A stretch of 64,000 nucleotides of DNA from Streptomyces sp. PCS3-D2 (GCF_000612545.2 NZ_CP097800.1:3883001-3947000), one strand, 5' to 3'; shown: positions 1 to 8,892, counted from the first letter of the stretch. Program-made: numbers and translations. Notes: a model not told the origin generated them from the sequence alone.

Positions 1-342
1 GCACTCGATGACCACACGGGCGCCAACCAGGCTGCGGACGCCTTCCAATGAGGACACCGAGCGGATGACGCGGTCCGGCAGTGGCACCGGCTCCTCGCCC
101 CGGCGGAACGGGGTGAGGACGAGTAGGTCGCCGCCGAACCAGTCCTTGATGCTGGCCGCCTCGTACGTGGTGCCGACCGCGAGGAGGTCGGCACCCATCC
201 GGGTCGCCTCTTCGCACAGCCGCTCGTGGCCGAAGCCGTAGCCGTTGCCCTTGCAGACCGGGACCAACCCGGGGAACTGGTCCTGGACCTGCTTCTGGTG
301 CGCACGCCAGCGCGCGGTGTCGACGTAGAGCGTGAGCGCCAT
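1..342 (-). CDS. alanine racemase-like protein (PLP, fold type III), N-terminal part only
   Basis: Only the first 114 codons are present; the gene runs off the left edge of the window. The translation begins MALTLYVDTARWRAH and contains VCKGNGYGFGHE near residue 30. This matches the alanine racemase N-terminal barrel block (usually KANAYGHG) in which the lysine binds pyridoxal phosphate. The start is the ATG at 342, preceded by AGGAGAGG about 12 bases upstream. The gene lies 77 bp downstream of femX on the same strand, so a cell-wall precursor role is an inference from context. The altered KGNGYG motif suggests a paralogue of the housekeeping racemase rather than Alr itself; the substrate is unknown. 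The catalytic C-terminal domain is not visible. Confidence 0.75.
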   Translation of the reverse strand, partial: MALTLYVDTARWRAHQKQVQDQFPGLVPVCKGNGYGFGHERLCEEATRMGADLLAVGTTYEAASIKDWFGGDLLVLTPFRRGEEPVPLPDRVIRSVSSLEGVRSLVGARVVIEC

Positions 343-419
343 GCCCGTCCGGGACCTCTCCTGTGCAGCTGCCTGGTGCAGCGGGACTGTGTGGGGAAAG
401 CGGGTGGATCTGGGGGTCG

Positions 420-1538
420 TCAGCGACGCGACATGTAGATGTCGAGCGCCTTGTGCAGCACCTTGTTCAGCGGGAAGTCCCACTCGCCGACGTACTCCAC
501 GGCTTCGCCGCCGGTACCGACCTTGAACTGGATCAAACCGAACAGGTGGTCGTTCTCGTCCAGCGTGTCAGAGATTCCGCGCAGGTCGTAGACGCTCGCA
601 CCGAGTGCGTACGCGTCGCGCAGCATCCGCCACTGCATCGCGTTCGAGGGCCGGACCTCACGCTTGTGGTTGGCGGACGCGCCGTAGGAGTACCAGACGT
701 GCTGGCCGACGGTGAGCATCGTGGCCGCGGCCAGCGGCTCGCCCTCGTGCGTGGCGATGTACAGGCGCATCCGGTTGGGGTCCTCGGAGTTGAGGGCCGT
801 CCACTGACGCTGGAAGTAGCTGAGGGGGCGCGGGCGGAACTTGTCGCGCTCGGCCGTGATCTCGTACAGGTGCTGCCAGGTCGGCAGGTCCTCGTAGCCG
901 CCCTGGACGACCTCGACGCCGGCCTTCTCCGCCTTCTTGATGTTGCGGCGCCACAGCTGGTTGAAGCCCTTGAGGACGTCGTCCAGCGAGCGGTTGGCCA
1001 GCGGCACCTGGAAGACGTAGCGCGGCTGGACGTCGCCGAAGCCGGCGCCGCCGTCCTCGGCCTGCTGCCAGCCCATGCGGCGCAGCTTGTCGGACACCTC
1101 GAAGGCGCGCGGCTCGATGACCGAGGCCTCCACATCGCGCAGTCGCTTCACGTTCGGGTCCTGGATGCCCGCCTTGATGGCGGCCGCGTTCCAGCGCCGG
1201 ATGACGACGGGCGGGCCCATCTTCACGGTGAAGGCGCCCTGCTGCTTGAGGTGGGCCAGCATCGGCTGGAGCCACTCCTCCAGGTTCGGGGCGTACCAGT
1301 TGATGACCGGCCCCTCGGGGAGGTATGCGAGGTAGCGCTTCACCTTGGGCAGCTGGCGGTACAGCACGAGTGCCGCTCCGACGAGTTCCTCGGACTCGTT
1401 GAACCAACCGAGGTTCTCGGAACGCCACTCGTTCTTCACGTCGGCCCACGCCGGGACCTGGCAGTGGCTCGCCGAGGGCAGGCTCTGGAGGTAACCCAGA
1501 TGCTGCTCTCGGCTGATGGTCCTCAGGGACAGGCTCAT
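420..1538 (-). CDS. femX: FemX-like lipid II:glycine glycyltransferase (FemAB family)
   Basis: A 372-residue protein beginning MSLSLRTISREQHLGYL, the usual length and layout for FemAB peptidyltransferases: two GNAT-like lobes, without an obvious membrane segment. FemAB enzymes use aminoacyl-tRNA to add branch amino acids to the peptidoglycan stem. In Streptomyces FemX adds the single glycine cross-bridge to lipid II at the cytoplasmic face of the membrane. Recognisable blocks are PAWADVKNEW near residue 30, YLPEGPVINW near 75 and the C-terminal YDLRGISDTLDENDHLFGL, where the end of the second lobe is conserved in the family. It is followed by an alanine-racemase-like gene on the same strand, which supports a wall-synthesis role. 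Assignment to FemX rather than VanK rests on the chromosomal position next to the rpsF operon. Confidence 0.85.
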   Translation of the reverse strand: MSLSLRTISREQHLGYLQSLPSASHCQVPAWADVKNEWRSENLGWFNESEELVGAALVLYRQLPKVKRYLAYLPEGPVINWYAPNLEEWLQPMLAHLKQQGAFTVKMGPPVVIRRWNAAAIKAGIQDPNVKRLRDVEASVIEPRAFEVSDKLRRMGWQQAEDGGAGFGDVQPRYVFQVPLANRSLDDVLKGFNQLWRRNIKKAEKAGVEVVQGGYEDLPTWQHLYEITAERDKFRPRPLSYFQRQWTALNSEDPNRMRLYIATHEGEPLAAATMLTVGQHVWYSYGASANHKREVRPSNAMQWRMLRDAYALGASVYDLRGISDTLDENDHLFGLIQFKVGTGGEAVEYVGEWDFPLNKVLHKALDIYMSRR

Positions 1539-1679
1539 GCGGGGCGTCTCCTCGGCGGCTTCGCTGGCTATGGCGCGAAGCCTACTGCGACAGGGGCGCC
1601 ACCCTTCTGGGGGACGGGCCGCAGGCCCGGGCCGGTGTGCCGCCGGCGCCCTGCCGAGGAGGTGCCCCGGTCGGCCCTG

Positions 1680-1982
1680 TCAGCCCCCGAAGAGGCCACC
1701 GTGGAACATACCGAGGTAGAAGCCGATGGCAGACGCGCCAAGGCCGATGATCAGCGCGAAGCGCTCGCGTGTCGTGACGGAGACGAACTGTCCGTACGCG
1801 CCGGTCAGGATGCCGATCAGTCCGGCCCACGAACTGATCAGGTGCAGGTTGTGGAAGAAGGCCGTGACGAACGCCACGGCGCCGAGGGTGAGGGTGACCG
1901 CCATCAGGGTGTCCTGCAGCGGATGGGGCTTTCCGTCGGTCGAGAGCAGGGAGATCTGAGGGGGCCGCATTGCCTGTGCCAT
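1680..1982 (-). CDS. small hypothetical membrane protein
   Basis: A 100-residue protein starting [17 protein letters not shown]. The ATG at 1982 has an excellent AGGAGGTG ribosome site eight bases upstream, which decides against the longer reading frame that opens at 2060. Three hydrophobic stretches are visible (about residues 27-45, 50-66 and 74-93), ending in [14 protein letters not shown], so it is an integral membrane protein of about three spans. No enzymatic motif is seen and I do not recognise a named family. It sits divergently from the rpsF operon and upstream of femX on the same strand. A 137-bp gap separates it from femX, so co-transcription is possible but not shown. Confidence 0.7.
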   Translation of the reverse strand: MAQAMRPPQISLLSTDGKPHPLQDTLMAVTLTLGAVAFVTAFFHNLHLISSWAGLIGILTGAYGQFVSVTTRERFALIIGLGASAIGFYLGMFHGGLFGG

Positions 1983-2185
1983 CGGAAGGCACCTCCTGGC
2001 TGAAGCTGGCGGTGCTGCGGGCTGCCTCCGGCAGGGCGCCGAGGGCATAGCACCGAGCACACCCGATGGATACAGATTGTGGACCTCTCCTGCCGGATTT
2101 CAACCGGAAGGACGCGAGCAGGTAGTCTGTACAGCTGCGCGGTGTCTGCTCTGTGGATGCCGTGCTCACGCATCACGACCCTCCT

Positions 2186-2204
2186 GCCACGGAACGACCG
2201 TGGC
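2186..2204 (+). promoter_or_regulatory. hairpin in the rpsF leader, possible S6:S18 autoregulation element
   Basis: GCCACGG-AACGA-CCGTGGC forms a 7-bp stem 13 bases before the AAAGGAGGTG ribosome site of rpsF. In several bacteria an S6:S18 complex binds the rpsF leader to repress its own operon. The position fits, but I could not confirm the bulged CCG motif of that element, so this is a candidate only. Confidence 0.3.
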
Positions 2205-2232
2205 CGCTGAGTCCAAAGGAGGTGGGTTCCAC

Positions 2233-2523
2233 ATGCGTCACTACGAAGTGATGGTCATCCTCGACCCCGATCTCGAGGAGCGCGCTGTCTCCCCGCTGAT
2301 CGAGAACTTCCTCTCCGTCGTCCGTGAGGGCAACGGAAAGGTCGAGAAGGTCGACACCTGGGGCCGTCGTCGTCTCGCTTACGAGATCAAGAAGAAGCCC
2401 GAGGGCATCTACTCGGTCATCGACCTCCAGGCCGAGCCTGCGGTCGTCAAGGAGCTTGACCGACAGATGAACCTGAACGAGTCGGTTCTCCGGACCAAGG
2501 TCCTTCGCCCCGAGACCCACTGA
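2233..2523 (+). CDS. rpsF: 30S ribosomal protein S6
   Basis: A 96-residue protein, [17 protein letters not shown]..., of normal S6 length and sequence. It binds 16S rRNA with S18 on the platform of the small subunit. The ATG at 2233 follows AAAGGAGGTGGG. An in-frame ORF opens earlier, at 2077, but its upstream part has no family similarity. It is the first gene of a four-gene operon (rpsF, ssb, rpsR, rplI), with 72 bp before ssb. The leader of about 250 bp is shared with a divergent small membrane-protein gene and probably holds the operon promoter. Confidence 0.97.
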   Translation: MRHYEVMVILDPDLEERAVSPLIENFLSVVREGNGKVEKVDTWGRRRLAYEIKKKPEGIYSVIDLQAEPAVVKELDRQMNLNESVLRTKVLRPETH

Positions 2524-2595
2524 ACTTCGGTTCAGCGGTAACCGGGAACGAGTAGCACAGCAGCCCAGCAGCAATCCCCGCCGAGAGGTTCATCC

Positions 2596-3183
2596 ATGGC
2601 AGGCGAGACCGTCATCACGGTCGTCGGCAATCTCGTCGACGACCCCGAGCTGCGCTTCACCCCCTCGGGTGCGGCGGTCGCGAAGTTCCGTGTCGCGTCC
2701 ACCCCCCGCACCTTCGACCGTCAGACCAATGAGTGGAAGGACGGCGAGAGCCTGTTCCTGACCTGCTCGGTGTGGCGGCAGGCGGCGGAGAACGTCGCCG
2801 AGTCCCTTCAGCGAGGCATGCGCGTCATCGTGCAGGGTCGGCTGAAGCAGCGGTCGTACGAGGACCGTGAGGGTGTCAAGCGCACGGTCTACGAGCTGGA
2901 CGTCGAGGAAGTCGGCCCCAGCCTGAAGAACGCCACGGCCAAGGTCGCCAAGACCACCGGTCGCGGTGGCCAGGGTGGATACGGCGGCGGCGGTCAGCAG
3001 CAGGGTGGCGGCGGCTGGGGCGGAGCCCCCAGCGGCGGCCAGCAGGGCGGCGGAGCTCCCTCCGACGACCCGTGGGCCTCCAGCGCGCCGGCCGGTGGCC
3101 AGCAGCAGGGCGGCGGCGGGGGCGGCTGGGGCGGAAGCTCCGGCGGCTCCGGCGGTGGCTACTCGGACGAGCCGCCCTTCTAG
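2596..3183 (+). CDS. ssb: single-stranded DNA-binding protein
   Basis: A 195-residue SSB that coats single-stranded DNA during replication, repair and recombination. Residues 1 to about 115 are the OB fold ([38 protein letters not shown]). A flexible tail follows, very rich in Gly, Gln and Trp, and ends in DEPPF, the acidic tip that recruits partner proteins. The more usual tip is DDxPF, so SDEPPF is a mild variant. It lies between the genes for S6 and S18, as in most bacteria, and within 3 kb of dnaB, which works on the same DNA. This placement in the oriC-proximal ribosomal operon marks it as the housekeeping SSB rather than a competence-type paralogue. Confidence 0.97.
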   Translation: MAGETVITVVGNLVDDPELRFTPSGAAVAKFRVASTPRTFDRQTNEWKDGESLFLTCSVWRQAAENVAESLQRGMRVIVQGRLKQRSYEDREGVKRTVYELDVEEVGPSLKNATAKVAKTTGRGGQGGYGGGGQQQGGGGWGGAPSGGQQGGGAPSDDPWASSAPAGGQQQGGGGGGWGGSSGGSGGGYSDEPPF

Positions 3184-3225
3184 GGCAGCTCCATCCAAAC
3201 TTCTTGATCACACAGGAGAGACACA

Positions 3226-3462
3226 ATGGCGAAGCCGCCTGTGCGCAAGCCTAAGAAGAAGGTCTGCGCGTTCTGCAAGGACAAGACCGCGTACGTGGAC
3301 TACAAGGACACGAACATGCTGCGGAAGTTCATTTCCGACCGCGGCAAGATCCGTGCCCGCCGCGTTACCGGCAACTGCACGCAGCACCAGCGTGACGTCG
3401 CCACGGCCGTCAAGAACAGCCGTGAGATGGCGCTGCTGCCCTACACGTCCACCGCGCGATAA
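3226..3462 (+). CDS. rpsR: 30S ribosomal protein S18
   Basis: A 78-residue protein, [20 protein letters not shown]..., the partner of S6 on the 30S platform. It contains CAFCKDK (residues 14-20) and a later Cys in GNCTQHQ. These suggest the zinc-binding (C+) form of S18, as opposed to the zinc-independent C- paralogues that actinobacteria make under Zur control; the full ligand set was not verified. It follows ssb by 42 bp with an AGGAGAG ribosome site, and precedes rplI by 18 bp. Its place in the constitutive operon agrees with it being the zinc-replete form. Confidence 0.96.
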   Translation: MAKPPVRKPKKKVCAFCKDKTAYVDYKDTNMLRKFISDRGKIRARRVTGNCTQHQRDVATAVKNSREMALLPYTSTAR

Positions 3463-3480
3463 GGAAAGGGTGACCGACTA

Positions 3481-3927
3481 ATGAAGATCATCCTGACCCA
3501 CGAGGTCTCTGGCCTCGGTGCCGCCGGCGATGTCGTCGACGTCAAGGACGGTTACGCTCGCAACTACCTGGTCCCGCGTGGTTTCGCGATCCGCTGGACC
3601 AAGGGTGGCGAGAAGGACGTGGCGCAGATCCGCCGCGCCCGCAAGATCCACGAGATCGCGACCATCGAGCAGGCCAACGAGGTCAAGGCCAAGCTCGAGG
3701 GTGTGAAGGTCCGTCTGGCCACCCGCGCGGGTGACGCCGGTCGTCTCTTCGGCTCCGTGACCCCGGCCGACATCGCCACGGCGATCGAGGCTTCCGGTGG
3801 TCCGAAGGTCGACAAGCGCCGCGTTGAGCTGGGCTCCCCGATCAAGACCCTCGGTTCGTACCAGGTCTCCGTGCGTCTGCACGCCGACGTGGCCGCGAAC
3901 GTGGGCATCGAGGTCGTCGCCGCCTAA
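3481..3927 (+). CDS. rplI: 50S ribosomal protein L9
   Basis: A 148-residue protein, [21 protein letters not shown]..., with the standard L9 N-terminal domain ([15 protein letters not shown], residues 22-36), a long connecting helix and a C-terminal globular domain ending EVVAA. It binds 23S rRNA at the base of the L1 stalk. It is the last gene of the rpsF operon, 18 bp after rpsR with an AAGGAAAGGGTG ribosome site, and is closed by a perfect 36-bp palindromic terminator 10 bp after the stop. Confidence 0.97.
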   Translation: MKIILTHEVSGLGAAGDVVDVKDGYARNYLVPRGFAIRWTKGGEKDVAQIRRARKIHEIATIEQANEVKAKLEGVKVRLATRAGDAGRLFGSVTPADIATAIEASGGPKVDKRRVELGSPIKTLGSYQVSVRLHADVAANVGIEVVAA

Positions 3928-3937
3928 GGGCTGCACG

Positions 3938-3973
3938 TGATGGGCCGCACCCCGATCGGGGTGCGGCCCATCA
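3938..3973. terminator. bidirectional terminator after rplI
   Basis: A perfect 36-bp palindrome (each arm TGATGGGCCGCACCCCGA or its complement). It lies between the rpsF operon and the converging MATE gene. There is no T-tract, as is usual for Streptomyces terminators. Confidence 0.85.
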
Positions 3974-4010
3974 CCGTTCCCGGAGGTTCTCGGGGCGCGC
4001 TGGCAGGCAT

Positions 4011-4024
4011 GTTTCACGTGAAAC
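4011..4024. other. parS site (ParB binding)
   Basis: Perfect 14-bp palindrome GTTTCACGTGAAAC, the Streptomyces parS consensus. It is intergenic, between the rplI terminator and the end of the MATE gene, 51 bp from a second copy. Confidence 0.95.
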
Positions 4025-4061
4025 ATGCCAACCGGCGCCGCGCTCCCTCACGCCCCGCGCT

Positions 4062-4075
4062 GTTTCACGTGAAAC
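4062..4075. other. parS site (ParB binding)
   Basis: Second perfect GTTTCACGTGAAAC, ending 2 bp before the stop codon of the MATE exporter gene. It is paired with the copy at 4011. Confidence 0.95.
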
Positions 4076-4077
4076 AG

Positions 4078-5415
4078 CTACCGGGTGGCACCCGCGATCG
4101 CCCATCGTCCAGAGCGGGCACGCAGCTGAAGGGTGACCATCCGGACCAGCATCATCAGGGTCATGGCCCACCACAGTGCCGTCAGGCTGCCCCCCAGGAC
4201 CGGGACCAGCAGCGCGACCGGGGCGAACACGGCCAGCGTCACCATCATGGCCCGGGCCAGGTAACCTCCGTCGCCCGCGCCCATCAGGACCCCGTCCAGC
4301 ACGAAGACGATGCCGGACACGGGCTGGGAGAGGGCTACGACCACCAGGGCGGGCAGTAGGGCCTGCTCCACGGCCGGGTCGCTGGTGAACAGCGGGATGA
4401 ACACGGGCCGGGCCAGGACCACCAGCAGGCCGAGCACGATGCCCGTGGCGATACCCCACTGGACCATCCGGCGGCAGACGGCCTTCGCGCCGTCCGTGTC
4501 ACCCGAGCCCAGGTAGCGGCCGATGATCGCCTGTCCGGCGATCGCAATGGCGTCCAGGGCGAAAGCGAGCAGGCTCCACAGGGAGAGCAGGATCTGGTGC
4601 GCCGCGACGTCGGCGTCGCCGAGCCGAGCGGCCACGGCGGTCGCGATCATGAGGATGGCGCGCAGGGACAGGGTGCGCACCAGGAGCGGGGTCCCGGCCC
4701 GCGCACAGGCACGGATGCCGGAGGCGTCGGGCCGCAGGGATGCACCGTGTCGGCGGGCCCCGCGGACGACCACGAAAAGATAGGCAGCCGCCATGCCGCA
4801 CTGGGCCAGGACGGTGCCCCAGGCGGAGCCGGCGATACCGAGCCCCGCGCCGTAGACCAGTGCGGCGTTCAGGCCCGCGTTGAGGGCGAAGCCCCCAACG
4901 GCGACGTAGAGCGGTGTGCGGGTGTCCTGGAGGCCTCGGATGACCCCGGTGGCGGCCAGCACCACGAGCATGGCCGGGATTCCGAGCGCGGAGATCCGCA
5001 GATACGTGATTGCGTGCGGGGCGACTCCGTCCGAGGCTCCGAGGAGGGAGATCAGCGAGGGTGCGGCCGGCAGCATCACGGCGATGACGGTGATGCCGAG
5101 CAGAAGGGCCAGCCAGATGCCGTCCATGCCCTGCCGGATGGCCGCCGACAGATCTCCGGCACCGACGCGGCGGGAGACGGCCGCGGTGGTCGCGTAGGCG
5201 AGGAAGACGAATACGCTCACGGCTGTGGTGAGCAATGCGGCGGCGATGCCGAGGCCGGCCAGCTGGGATGTGCCGAGGTGCCCCACGATGGCGCTGTCGG
5301 CCATCACGAAGAGGGGCTCGGCCACGAGGGCGCCGAAGGCGGGAACGGCCAGTGCGAGGATCTCGCGGTCGTGCCGTCTCGGCCCCGCCGTGGGTGCTGC
5401 GAGGGCCTGTGTCAT
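4078..5415 (-). CDS. MATE/DinF-family efflux transporter
   Basis: A 445-residue, highly hydrophobic protein with about twelve membrane spans, the usual size of MATE exporters. These antiport drugs or metabolites against H+ or Na+ at the cytoplasmic membrane. The N-terminal block ILALAVPAFGALVAEPLFVMADSAIVGHLG (with breaks) carries the family pattern of a P in span 1 and a D in MADSAIVGHLG. The second half repeats the fold (GQAIIGRYLGSGD near residue 295), as expected for the internal duplication. It converges on the rplI terminator and two parS sites, and its start faces the dnaB leader. The substrate cannot be inferred from sequence. Confidence 0.9.
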   Translation of the reverse strand: MTQALAAPTAGPRRHDREILALAVPAFGALVAEPLFVMADSAIVGHLGTSQLAGLGIAAALLTTAVSVFVFLAYATTAAVSRRVGAGDLSAAIRQGMDGIWLALLLGITVIAVMLPAAPSLISLLGASDGVAPHAITYLRISALGIPAMLVVLAATGVIRGLQDTRTPLYVAVGGFALNAGLNAALVYGAGLGIAGSAWGTVLAQCGMAAAYLFVVVRGARRHGASLRPDASGIRACARAGTPLLVRTLSLRAILMIATAVAARLGDADVAAHQILLSLWSLLAFALDAIAIAGQAIIGRYLGSGDTDGAKAVCRRMVQWGIATGIVLGLLVVLARPVFIPLFTSDPAVEQALLPALVVVALSQPVSGIVFVLDGVLMGAGDGGYLARAMMVTLAVFAPVALLVPVLGGSLTALWWAMTLMMLVRMVTLQLRARSGRWAIAGATR

Positions 5416-5603
5416 GCGCCCAATCTAATCTTCCACAGGTAACGGATGCAACCGCCAGTTGCTCCTTACCTGGGAGTTGGCTTGGGCGTTCTTCCCGCCT
5501 CGTCCGAGGTGTTCTCGAAACCCCGCCGAAGATTTTTCCCCCACCCTGTCGGTGGACGGTGAAATCGCAGGTCAGATTGGGTAACCGGGTGGCCCGGGTG
5601 ATT

Positions 5604-5703
5604 TTGTCCACAGCGTCGTCCCCCGGTCCGTGCACAGCTTGGGGGGAGTTACCCACAGCATTGGAGCCGTCATCCACATCTCATCCACAGGGCCTGTGGA
5701 TAA
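5604..5703. other. DnaA-box cluster upstream of dnaB
   Basis: Five DnaA-box-like 9-mers lie within 100 bp of the 434-bp gap between the MATE gene and dnaB. They are TTGTCCACA at 5604-5612 (the preferred Streptomyces box), TTACCCACA at 5649, TCATCCACA at 5670 and 5681, and TTATCCACA on the minus strand at 5695-5703. The last two form the palindrome ATCCACAGGGCCTGTGGAT (5683-5701). Both titration of DnaA and DnaA control of dnaB are possible. The rest of the gap shows a short A/T patch near 5530 and nothing else I recognise. Confidence 0.75.
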
Positions 5704-5849
5704 CAAGATTGGCTGACGCCGCTCCCGGCCCTACCGTGGTGCGTTGCCCGACTCGCCGACAGCCGATTCGGGTGCCCCAAATGTCAGAGCCGTGTCGTAG
5801 AAAGAGTCGCACGGCGAGGTCCGCGTTGCGGACGGGAGGAGGCGGCCCG

Positions 5850-7331
5850 GTGAGCATGCCCGAGCCCATGGACGACCCCTGGGCCGACAGCGGTCCGAGT
5901 GACCGTCTGCCCGCCCGCCCGCGCCGCAACAGCGAGGGCCGGGGCCGCGGCGACGAGCAGCACGACAGGGGCCGCGAAGGCGGCTCCTGGGACGGTGGCG
6001 GCGGTGGCTTCGAGCGTGTCCCTCCGCAGGACCTCGACGCCGAGCAGTCGGTGCTCGGCGGCATGCTCCTCTCCAAGGACGCCATCGCCGATGTCGTCGA
6101 GGTCCTCAAGGGCCACGACTTCTACCGGCCCTCGCACGAGACGATCTACCAGGCCATCCTCGACCTGTACGCCAAGGGAGAGCCGGCCGACCCGATCACT
6201 GTGGGCGCCGAGCTCACCCGGCGGGGCGAGATCAGCAAGGTGGGCGGGGCCTCCTACCTGCACACGCTGGTCCAGTCCGTGCCGACGGCGGCGAACGCCG
6301 AGTACTACGCGGAAATCGTCCACGAGCGGGCCGTCCTGCGCCGCCTCGTTGCCGCCGGGACGAAGATCACGCAGATGGGCTACGCGGCCGACGGTGACGT
6401 CGATGAGATTGTCAACAGTGCCCAGGCCGAGATCTACGCAGTCACCGAGCAGCGGACCTCCGAGGACTACCTGCCGCTCGGCGACATCATGGAGGGCGCG
6501 CTCGACGAGATCGAGGCCATCGGCTCGCGCAGCGGCCAGATGTCGGGGGTGCCCACCGGTTTCACCGACCTGGACTCCCTGACCAACGGCCTGCACCCCG
6601 GCCAGATGATCGTCATCGCCGCACGTCCGGCCATGGGCAAGTCCACCCTCGCGCTGGACTTCGCCCGGGCCTGCTCCATCAAGAGCAACCTGCCCAGCGT
6701 AATCTTCTCGCTCGAAATGGGGCGCAACGAGATCGCCATGCGCCTCCTGTCGGCGGAGGCCAGAGTCGCGCTGCACCACATGCGTTCGGGCACGATGACG
6801 GACGATGACTGGACCCGGCTGGCCCGCCGGATGCCGGACGTCTCGGCCGCCCCCCTGTACATCGACGACTCCCCCAACCTGTCGATGATGGAGATCCGGG
6901 CCAAGTGCCGTCGGCTCAAGCAGCGCAACGATCTCTCACTCGTGGTCATCGACTACCTCCAGCTGATGCAGTCGGGCGGCTCGCGCCGTCCCGAGAGCCG
7001 TCAGCAGGAGGTCTCGGACATGTCCCGAAACCTGAAGCTGCTGGCGAAGGAGCTTGAGGTCCCGGTGATCGCGCTCTCCCAGCTGAACCGTGGTCCGGAG
7101 CAGCGGACCGACAAGAAGCCGATGGTCTCCGACCTGCGTGAGTCGGGTTCCATCGAGCAGGACGCCGACATGGTGATCCTGCTGCACCGCGAAGACGCCT
7201 ACGAGAAGGAGTCCCCTCGCGCCGGTGAGGCCGACCTGATCGTGGCCAAGCACCGTAACGGCCCCACCGCGACGATCACGGTGGCCTTCCAGGGCCACTA
7301 TTCGCGCTTCGTGGACATGGCCAACACGTAG
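5850..7331 (+). CDS. dnaB: replicative DNA helicase DnaB
   Basis: A 493-residue hexameric helicase that unwinds DNA at the replication fork. The GTG at 5850 (MSMPEPMDDPWADSG) is chosen because GGGAGGAGG lies ten bases upstream and the frame before it is not conserved. An ATG at 5856 is possible. Residues 60-165 are the N-terminal helicase domain (PPQDLDAEQSVLGGMLLS). The RecA-like C-terminal domain has a Walker A AARPAMGKST near residue 262, Walker B VVIDYLQLM near 370, and the conserved LRESGSIEQDADMV. An inserted, charged, low-complexity segment (residues about 20-55) precedes the family core. There is no intein. Five DnaA-like boxes precede the gene. Confidence 0.96.
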   Translation: MSMPEPMDDPWADSGPSDRLPARPRRNSEGRGRGDEQHDRGREGGSWDGGGGGFERVPPQDLDAEQSVLGGMLLSKDAIADVVEVLKGHDFYRPSHETIYQAILDLYAKGEPADPITVGAELTRRGEISKVGGASYLHTLVQSVPTAANAEYYAEIVHERAVLRRLVAAGTKITQMGYAADGDVDEIVNSAQAEIYAVTEQRTSEDYLPLGDIMEGALDEIEAIGSRSGQMSGVPTGFTDLDSLTNGLHPGQMIVIAARPAMGKSTLALDFARACSIKSNLPSVIFSLEMGRNEIAMRLLSAEARVALHHMRSGTMTDDDWTRLARRMPDVSAAPLYIDDSPNLSMMEIRAKCRRLKQRNDLSLVVIDYLQLMQSGGSRRPESRQQEVSDMSRNLKLLAKELEVPVIALSQLNRGPEQRTDKKPMVSDLRESGSIEQDADMVILLHREDAYEKESPRAGEADLIVAKHRNGPTATITVAFQGHYSRFVDMANT

Positions 7332-7340
7332 CATCCGATC

Positions 7341-8726
7341 ATGGATGAGCTTGCCGAGGACTGTGAACTGCTCCCCGCCACCCGGCGTGCGCTGAGGCAC
7401 CGGATCGCCGTCGCCCAGAGCGCGGGGCGAGCACCGTCCGTCGTGGCGGCCGTACTGCGTGGTGGGGAGGTGGTCTGGGAGGGCTCCCGGACCTCCGTCG
7501 CGGGGCACGGCCCGGACGGGAACGTCCAGTACCGGATCGGGTCGATCAGCAAGACCTTCACGGCCGTTCTCGTCATGCGCCTTCGGGACGAAGGGCTGCT
7601 CAGGCTCGAGGACCCGCTGGAGAAGCACCTCCCGGGGACCTCCGTCGGCCGGGTGACCATCGCCCAGCTGCTGGCCCACACCGGCGGGCTGGCCGCGGAG
7701 ACCCCCGGCGAGTGGTGGGAGCGGACCCCCGGCGCGCTGCGGCCCGAACTCGCCGACGTGCTGGGTGAGGAGCCCTTCAAGCTCACCCCGGGCAGCAGGC
7801 ACCACTACTCCAACCCCGGCTACACCCTGCTGGGTTCGCTGGTGGAGGCGCTGCGGGGCAGGCCCTGGGAAGAGGTGCTGCGGGCCGAGGTGCTGGAGCC
7901 CCTCGGCCTGGATCGTACGAGCGGACTGCCTCAGGCCCCGCACGCGGGCGGCTGGGCCGTGCACCCGTGGGCCGACGTGATGATGCCGGAACCGCTTGAG
8001 GACCTGGGGCTGATGGCCGCGGCGGGTCAGCTATGGTCCACGACGCGGGATCTCGCGCGATTCGCCGGCTTCCTGCTGCACGGTGACGAGCGGGTGCTCG
8101 GCGCGGAGTCCGTACAGGAGATGCGCCGGCCGGCGGCGCCCCCCGAGCCCGGGTTCGCCGATCTCGGCTACGGGCTCGGGATGCAGTTGATGGCTCAGGG
8201 CGCGCGCAGGCTCGTGGGACACAGCGGCTCGCTGCCCGGGTTCGTCGCGGGGCTGTGGCTGAGCGAGGCAGACGACGTGGCGGCGGTGGTGCTGGCCAAC
8301 TGCACGTCGGGGCTGCCGGCCGCGGCCGTCGCCGCCGATCTCGTCGGGATCGTGGCGGATGCCGAGCCCCCGTTCCCGCGGCCGTGGCGGCCCTTCCGGG
8401 AAGCCGATCAGGTGCCCCTCGAGTTGTGCGGCCCCTGGTACTGGGGAACCGCGGCACACGTGGTGCGGCTGATTGCGGACGGTTCGCTGGAACTGGGGCC
8501 GGTCGGGGCGACGGGCCGTACGGCCCTGTTCCGGTCCGAGCCAGACGGCACCTGGACCGGCTTGTCCGGGTACTACGCAGGCGAGACGCTGCGGGCGGTG
8601 CGCCGCGAGGACGGCTCGGTCAGCCACCTCGATCTGGCCTCCTTCGTGTTCACGAGGGAGCCCTACGACCCCGCCGCCCCGGTGCCCGGCGGGGTCGACC
8701 CGCAGGGTTGGCGCGGCGTCGGCTGA
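7341..8726 (+). CDS. serine hydrolase of the class C beta-lactamase / D-Ala-D-Ala peptidase family
   Basis: A 461-residue protein with the three motifs of the AmpC/DD-peptidase fold: SISK (SxxK, about residue 70, catalytic Ser and Lys), YSN (YxN, about residue 156) and GHSGS (HxG, about residue 293). No signal peptide is visible, so it is probably cytoplasmic, unlike periplasmic or secreted beta-lactamases. A C-terminal domain of about 110 residues (LCGPWYWGTAAH...) resembles the beta-barrel seen after the hydrolase domain in esterase-type members. It starts 9 bp after the dnaB stop and may be co-transcribed with it. The substrate is unknown; an esterase or peptidase is as likely as a lactamase. 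Confidence 0.85.
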   Translation: MDELAEDCELLPATRRALRHRIAVAQSAGRAPSVVAAVLRGGEVVWEGSRTSVAGHGPDGNVQYRIGSISKTFTAVLVMRLRDEGLLRLEDPLEKHLPGTSVGRVTIAQLLAHTGGLAAETPGEWWERTPGALRPELADVLGEEPFKLTPGSRHHYSNPGYTLLGSLVEALRGRPWEEVLRAEVLEPLGLDRTSGLPQAPHAGGWAVHPWADVMMPEPLEDLGLMAAAGQLWSTTRDLARFAGFLLHGDERVLGAESVQEMRRPAAPPEPGFADLGYGLGMQLMAQGARRLVGHSGSLPGFVAGLWLSEADDVAAVVLANCTSGLPAAAVAADLVGIVADAEPPFPRPWRPFREADQVPLELCGPWYWGTAAHVVRLIADGSLELGPVGATGRTALFRSEPDGTWTGLSGYYAGETLRAVRREDGSVSHLDLASFVFTREPYDPAAPVPGGVDPQGWRGVG

Positions 8727-8820
8727 CAGCGCGGTGACCTGCCTCAGGCGACGAGTTCACGTTCCAGTGGAGTTCGCAAGCGCGGGGTCACCGGGGCCTC
8801 GCCCACCCAGACGGCCAGGC

Positions 8821-8882
8821 GGGAGACGAGGACTCGTCCTCCCGTTCGTAGGCCGGACCGTCGACCTGTGGGCCCGGCCTAC
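8821..8882. terminator. two hairpins between converging genes
   Basis: GTAGGCCGG (8848-8856) pairs with CCGGCCTAC (8874-8882). A second, slightly bulged hairpin, GGGAGACGAG with CTCGTCCTCCC, covers 8821-8843. They lie between the serine hydrolase (+) and the GNAT gene (-), so they can end both transcripts. Confidence 0.7.
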
Positions 8883-8892
8883 GGCGCGGCCT

